Below are positions 60,342-64,000 of a DNA stretch of 64,000 bases, piece by piece; the first letter of the stretch is position 1; every line of letters starts with the position of its first letter. Location of the stretch: the NCBI GenBank assembly GCA_041395905.1, contig JAWKZP010000003.1, forward strand, positions 310,001-374,000, in the 5' to 3' direction. This DNA comes from UBA7803 sp041395905 (GTDB lineage Bacteria > Pseudomonadota > Gammaproteobacteria > Pseudomonadales > Azotimanducaceae). Position numbers and translations under genes: made by a program. The notes below the pieces were generated by a model. That model was given only the letters and a program-made list of their open reading frames with translations. It did not search any database and was not told where the DNA came from.

Positions 60342-61322
60342 ATGAACGCAACCATGAAAGTGAACACCACTGAGGGCGCCCTGCCGGTCGAGGACCTCGG
60401 CCGCACCCTGATCCACGAGCACGTAGCCGTCGGCTACCCGGGCTGGTGGCTGGACGTGCGCCAGCCCAAGTACCGGCGCGAGGACGCCATGGCCAAGGCG
60501 GTCGACTACTTCCAGAAGCTGCACGACTACGGCGTGCGCACCGTCGTCGACCCCTGCCCCATGGATCTGGGGCGCGACGTGGAGCTGTGTGCGCTGGTGG
60601 CGCAGAAGAGCGGCATCAACCTGGTGTGCGCAACCGGCGTGTACACCGAAGAGATGGGCATACCCTACTCCTTCGCCCGTATGGAAGCCGACGAGATCGC
60701 CGACATCTACATCAGGGAGATCGAAGACGGAATCGCCTGGACCGGCATCCGGGCCGGCGTGATCAAAATCGCCACAGGCGACGGCAAGGTATCCGATTTC
60801 GAGCGCAAGGCGCTGACGGCCGCTGCGCGCGCCGCCAGAGCAACGGGGCTGCCGCTGATCTCCCACACCGAGAATGCGAGCTGCGGCCACGACCAGATCG
60901 ACATCGTCACCGGCGAAGGTGTGCCGTCTTCGCAGCTGCTGGTCGGACACTCCGACGGTCGCGACGACCCAGACTATCAGCGCAGCCTGGCCGAGCGCGG
61001 CGCCTACGTCGGTTTCGACCGGTTCGGGCTGGAGATGATCATCGCCGACGAGATTCGCATGCAGAACATCAAGAAGCTGGTGGACGCGGGTCACCGTGAC
61101 CGCGTGATGATCTCCCACGACAGCGTGAACTGTTTTCTCGGCGGGCTCCCTGGCGGCATGACCCAGGAAGCGCTGGAGGCCATGGTGCCAAACTGGCGGC
61201 TGACGCACATCTTCGAGAACGTGTTCCCCCGGCTCAGGGAGCTGGGGCTGAGCGAGGCCGATCTGGAACACATCGTCACCGACAACCCGCGCCGCTACTT
61301 CAGCGAAGCGGCAAAGCACTGA
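60342..61322 (+). CDS. Phosphotriesterase-like lactonase family protein
   Basis: A 326-residue TIM-barrel binuclear metallohydrolase. All expected ligands are in place: H25-x-H27 (LIHEHV), the carboxylatable K142 (VIKIATGDGKVS), H175 (LISHTEN), H203 (LVGHSDGRDD) and D260 (MISHDS). Enzymes of this family hydrolyse lactones or organophosphates. Location in an operon with an acyl-CoA synthetase suggests a lactone-to-hydroxyacid-to-CoA route. GGAAAACGC precedes the ATG; an in-frame ATG four codons later is also possible. Confidence 0.9.
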   Translation: MNATMKVNTTEGALPVEDLGRTLIHEHVAVGYPGWWLDVRQPKYRREDAMAKAVDYFQKLHDYGVRTVVDPCPMDLGRDVELCALVAQKSGINLVCATGVYTEEMGIPYSFARMEADEIADIYIREIEDGIAWTGIRAGVIKIATGDGKVSDFERKALTAAARAARATGLPLISHTENASCGHDQIDIVTGEGVPSSQLLVGHSDGRDDPDYQRSLAERGAYVGFDRFGLEMIIADEIRMQNIKKLVDAGHRDRVMISHDSVNCFLGGLPGGMTQEALEAMVPNWRLTHIFENVFPRLRELGLSEADLEHIVTDNPRRYFSEAAKH

Positions 61323-61336
61323 GGCGCCGCGGCGCC
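61323..61336. terminator. 14-bp perfect palindrome between convergent genes
   Basis: GGCGCCGCGGCGCC starts immediately after the phosphotriesterase-like stop codon, in the 49-bp gap before the convergent glutaminase-type gene. It can form a compact hairpin but lacks a T tract. Confidence 0.4.
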
Positions 61337-61371
61337 GCCTGCGGGCAGGAGCTCGGCTGCTACGAGGGCCG

Positions 61372-62226
61372 CTACAAGCGGATGGGACGCACCTCGACAT
61401 CGCGGTCCCTGTCGATCAGCACCATGCTGCCCGCGGGGACCGTGCGCCAGCTGGCATCGCCGGTCAATGCCTCGGATGCGACGATCACCGAATGCGCGTC
61501 CTCTTCCGCCTCCAGCAGCTCAGGCGTGCCTGCGCGGCAGGCGTACAGCATACCGGTGTGCAGATGCAGCGAGGCCGGCGGCTGGTCGGCAGCGCTGGTA
61601 TAGCGACAGGCAACCGCCTCGTCCCCGTTGCTGAGAACGGCATTGACGAACGAAGGCCGCGCCACCCCGTGCTCTGATTGATGGGCGAGCGTCGTCGCTA
61701 TCGCCCATTCCAGCGCCTCGGCCATGGCCGCAACGTCCGTCGAGGACGCCCGATCCAGCGCCTGCAGCGTCAGCGCGAACAGACACTCGGAATCGGTAGA
61801 ACCCTCGATCAGCTGGTAGTGGGCCTCGTCGAGATGGGCCTGCAGCGACCGGCGATGATGACGGTAGTCGGCCACGTTGCCGTTGTGCATGAACGAGAAC
61901 GGACCATGCACAAACGGATGGGTGTTGAGCTCGGTCACGGCAAGGCCCGGCGACGCCGCGCGCACGTGGGCCAGCACGCAGCGGCTGCGCACGGCCCGGG
62001 CCAGGTGCCTGAGGTTCTGGTTGTTCCAGGCCGGCGTGATGGAGCGGAACAGCGCCGCGGCGTCCTGTCCGTCATCCGTGTACCAGGCCACGCCGAAGCC
62101 GTCGCCGTTGAGGGGTTCGGCTCGCTCGCGGCTGTCGAAGCTCTGGTGGATCAGCGAATTCTCCGGCTCGGTGATCAGCGACGACAGGTGAATGGGTTTG
62201 CCCATGTACAGAAGAAACCGGCACAT
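61372..62226 (-). CDS. Class II glutamine amidotransferase (YafJ/EgtC-like)
   Basis: A 284-residue N-terminal-nucleophile amidotransferase domain protein. The nucleophile is Cys2 in MCRFLLYMGKP; NGDGFGVAWYTDD (about 40-52), LAHVRAASPG (about 85-94), NTHPFVHGPFSFMHNGNVADY (about 101-121) and STDSECLFAL complete the active site. Such proteins hydrolyse glutamine or a gamma-glutamyl amide. No ergothioneine genes are nearby, so YafJ-like is the safer label. Confidence 0.9.
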   Translation of the reverse strand: MCRFLLYMGKPIHLSSLITEPENSLIHQSFDSRERAEPLNGDGFGVAWYTDDGQDAAALFRSITPAWNNQNLRHLARAVRSRCVLAHVRAASPGLAVTELNTHPFVHGPFSFMHNGNVADYRHHRRSLQAHLDEAHYQLIEGSTDSECLFALTLQALDRASSTDVAAMAEALEWAIATTLAHQSEHGVARPSFVNAVLSNGDEAVACRYTSAADQPPASLHLHTGMLYACRAGTPELLEAEEDAHSVIVASEALTGDASWRTVPAGSMVLIDRDRDVEVRPIRL

Positions 62227-62263
62227 CAGGCGGCTTCCGTCTTCACGCTCGGGGCCGGCCGAC

Positions 62264-63298
62264 TCACGACCCTGACAGCTTCCCGCCCGGCGCCGACACC
62301 ATCAGCTCCAGAATCCGCTGCGTAACCCGCGGCTCGAGGCCCTCGGTATGGCCCTTGTCGAGCCGCACGACGTCGGCGACCACCCGCCCGTCGCGGCAGT
62401 TCGGATACACGAACACCTCCGCCGTGCCCGGTCGCGCGGCCATGCCCCAGACCTTGTAGCCCATCCGGGCGCTGTCCTGCACCCAGCCTGGGGCCTCGTC
62501 GACCACGTCCGGCTCGCGCACGCGCGCATCACAGGCGAATCGTTCCGCCCACGGCGAGGTCTCCGGCAACGCGATGATCTCGTGCTCCCCGGTGGTGTAG
62601 ATGTGTGAGAACTCGCAATCCGGCAAACCGCCGTCGGGAAAGCGCCGCTCACGCGGCGGCGGCGGCGAACCATCCGGCAGGGGCGGACCAAAGGCCGGCA
62701 CCAGCTCCGCGCGACCGATACGGCCACCCGAGAGGCTCAGCAGGCCGTCGACCTTGTCGCGAAAGAACGGCGTGCACACGAGACGGTGCGAGGTGGCACC
62801 ACCCTGACTGTGGCCGGCGAGCCAGAACGCCTTGATGTGATCAGCACCAACCGCGTCGATCACCTGGCGGGTGATGTTCTGCAGGTGAGCGTCGTCATCG
62901 TCCGGCATCCACATGCGGATGCCCGGCCCCCCGCCCATGGAACCAGAACCCGCGGCGGTTGGCGTCGCGACAACCAGCCGGTACTTGTCTTTGAAATCCA
63001 TGGCCGGAAAGTAGTGGCGCTGCCAGTTGCCGATAGATCCGGCGCCGTGGATGTTCAGAATGAACACCACATCCTCGTCGGGCTTCAGATCACAGGGGTA
63101 GTCGAGAAAGTACCTGCGTCCGGTCAAGGGATCCGTGGCGTTACCGGGCTCGGCGATCGTGGCAGCGCAATCGCCGTCGCGGCAGTGCGCGGGCGGTGGC
63201 GTGCTGCATGGTACCCCCAGCAGATCAGCCGCGGCGGCGCCACGCGCGCCGAGCACGGCAATCAGCGCCGCGATGATGGTCACTAGATAGCTGCGCAC
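62264..63298 (-). CDS. Secreted alpha/beta-hydrolase (PHB-depolymerase/feruloyl-esterase-like)
   Basis: A 344-residue exported esterase. GTG at 63298 has GAGGAAGG directly upstream and starts a signal peptide (to AAAA near residue 24); the longer reading has no family sequence. FILNIHGAGSIGNWQRHYFPAMDFKDKYRLVVATP (79-113) holds the oxyanion region, the nucleophile is S164 in LAGHSQGGATSH, and the catalytic His is in RLDKGHTEGLEP near the C-terminus. Three or more cysteines near the start (C31, C39, C44) could form disulfides. Polyester or aryl-ester hydrolysis is inferred. Confidence 0.85.
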   Translation of the reverse strand: MRSYLVTIIAALIAVLGARGAAAADLLGVPCSTPPPAHCRDGDCAATIAEPGNATDPLTGRRYFLDYPCDLKPDEDVVFILNIHGAGSIGNWQRHYFPAMDFKDKYRLVVATPTAAGSGSMGGGPGIRMWMPDDDDAHLQNITRQVIDAVGADHIKAFWLAGHSQGGATSHRLVCTPFFRDKVDGLLSLSGGRIGRAELVPAFGPPLPDGSPPPPRERRFPDGGLPDCEFSHIYTTGEHEIIALPETSPWAERFACDARVREPDVVDEAPGWVQDSARMGYKVWGMAARPGTAEVFVYPNCRDGRVVADVVRLDKGHTEGLEPRVTQRILELMVSAPGGKLSGS

Positions 63299-63546
63299 CC
63301 TTCCTCTCCCCAGAGTTCCGGCCGAAACACCAAGACTGCCGCACAAGAGCCATCGCTGGCAATCGCTCCGGCTGCGTCTGGGCGAGCAATGGAGCACCCC
63401 GGGAGAACAACCAGAGCAGACAACAACAAGGCACAACCCGAGAGGCCAAAGCGGGACTCGCACCTCACCGTCAGTTTCTGAGAAACTGCGCGCCCTCGCG
63501 CCCCAACGGCGCCAAGGCTCCGTTTCACCGTCATGGCCACATACGT

Positions 63547-64000
63547 TTGACCACAGCAGATCGAGACGCCCCGCCGCATCTCCCAGCGCGGCCGACACGC
63601 CCGTGGCACGCCTTCCTGTACCGGGACTACCGGGTGCTGTGGGCGGCGATGGTCACCAGCGCCATCGTCGTCTGGATGCGCATCCTCAGCACGTCCCAGT
63701 GGCTGCTGGACGAGACGGGCTCCGCCGTGCTGGTCGGAATGATCGGCGTCGTGCAGCTGATCGTACAGGTACCGGCGCTGCTCTGGGGCGGCACCCTGGC
63801 CGATCGGGTGGACCGCAAACGGCTCATGGCGCTGGCCAACGGCACGACCTCGATCGCGTTGCTCACGCTGGGCTTTCTGAACCTGAACGGCGCGCTTACC
63901 CCGGCCATGGTCTACGTCGGCATCGCGCTCACCGCCGCCTCACAGATGCTCGCGAGCCCGGCACGCTCCGCGCTGGTTCCCATCGTGGTGCCGGAACGCC
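63547..64000 (+). CDS. MFS transporter (N-terminal fragment, EntS-like)
   Basis: The gene runs off the right edge; about 151 codons are visible. FLYRDYRVLWAAMVTSAIVVWMRILSTSQWLLDETGSAVLVGMIGVVQLIVQVPALLWGGTLADRVDRKRLMALANG is the MFS start with the loop motif G-x-L-A-D-R-x-D-R-[KR], as in the EntS-like drug or siderophore exporter group. The start is uncertain: TTG 63547 gives the usual cytoplasmic tip, but no good ribosome-binding site is visible; ATG 63649 would lose part of helix one. Confidence 0.8.
   Translation, partial: MTTADRDAPPHLPARPTRPWHAFLYRDYRVLWAAMVTSAIVVWMRILSTSQWLLDETGSAVLVGMIGVVQLIVQVPALLWGGTLADRVDRKRLMALANGTTSIALLTLGFLNLNGALTPAMVYVGIALTAASQMLASPARSALVPIVVPER

Noticed and set aside
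1..64000. CRISPR arrays, tRNA or rRNA genes, insertion sequences and prophage genes
   Set aside because: I looked for regular spaced repeats, cloverleaf-like segments, transposase motifs and terminal inverted repeats by eye and found none. A covariance-model scan would be needed to exclude small RNAs.

Overview
The window is about 64 kb of GC-rich (well over 60%), densely coded bacterial chromosome. Gene content fits a Gram-negative, probably gammaproteobacterial, aerobic heterotroph: a TonB-dependent receptor, outer-membrane beta-barrels, lipoproteins, a PlpD-type patatin autotransporter and a twin-arginine sulfatase, together with many CoA-transferase, amidohydrolase, flavin and alpha/beta-hydrolase genes. 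I see no rRNA, tRNA, CRISPR array, phage or insertion sequence. The two ends cut a YejB-like permease and an MFS transporter.

Layout. 1-3.3 kb: end of a peptide ABC importer and a LysR regulator. 3.3-8.1 kb: a succinate-semialdehyde dehydrogenase-like gene followed by an AhpD-like protein whose redox motif is split by an in-frame TGA followed by a good bacterial SECIS-like hairpin; this is very probably a selenoprotein. A two-domain CaiB-type CoA-transferase diverges from them. 8.2-18.9 kb: an envelope block (glycine-zipper protein, DUF481 barrel, membrane protein, PlpD-like phospholipase, sulfatase, DUF4136 lipoprotein, second barrel) with two AraC-family regulators. Five of its promoters carry the same roughly 20-bp AraC-type site at a fixed distance from a -10 box, so the block looks like a local regulon. 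18.9-28.3 kb: a four-gene catabolic operon (LLM flavoenzyme, decarboxylase-fold protein, SDR, double CoA-transferase) divergent from a PaaX-type regulator with a desaturase and an FAD monooxygenase. 28.4-34.8 kb: paired amidohydrolases, an aromatic amine dehydrogenase (both subunits) and a TonB receptor. 34.8-40.4 kb: a dioxygenase, exporter, M20 amidohydrolase and guanidine-modifying enzyme operon divergent from a threonine-synthase-like PLP enzyme; the order suggests removal of a guanidino group in two steps. 40.5-49.8 kb: esterase, FAD enzyme, epoxide-hydrolase-like protein, D-aminoacylase-like protein, two 78-residue proteins, and a divergent three-gene membrane operon across a palindromic TetR/KstR-type site. 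49.8-64 kb: assorted housekeeping and transport genes, an acyl-CoA synthetase with a phosphotriesterase-like lactonase, a class II glutaminase and an esterase.

Best leads: the CxxU selenoprotein with its hairpin; the five-site AraC regulon; the guanidino-stripping operon; the aromatic amine dehydrogenase without adjacent maturation genes; a nine-codon leader overlapping a transporter start. All functions are read from sequence motifs and remembered family features; no search was run.
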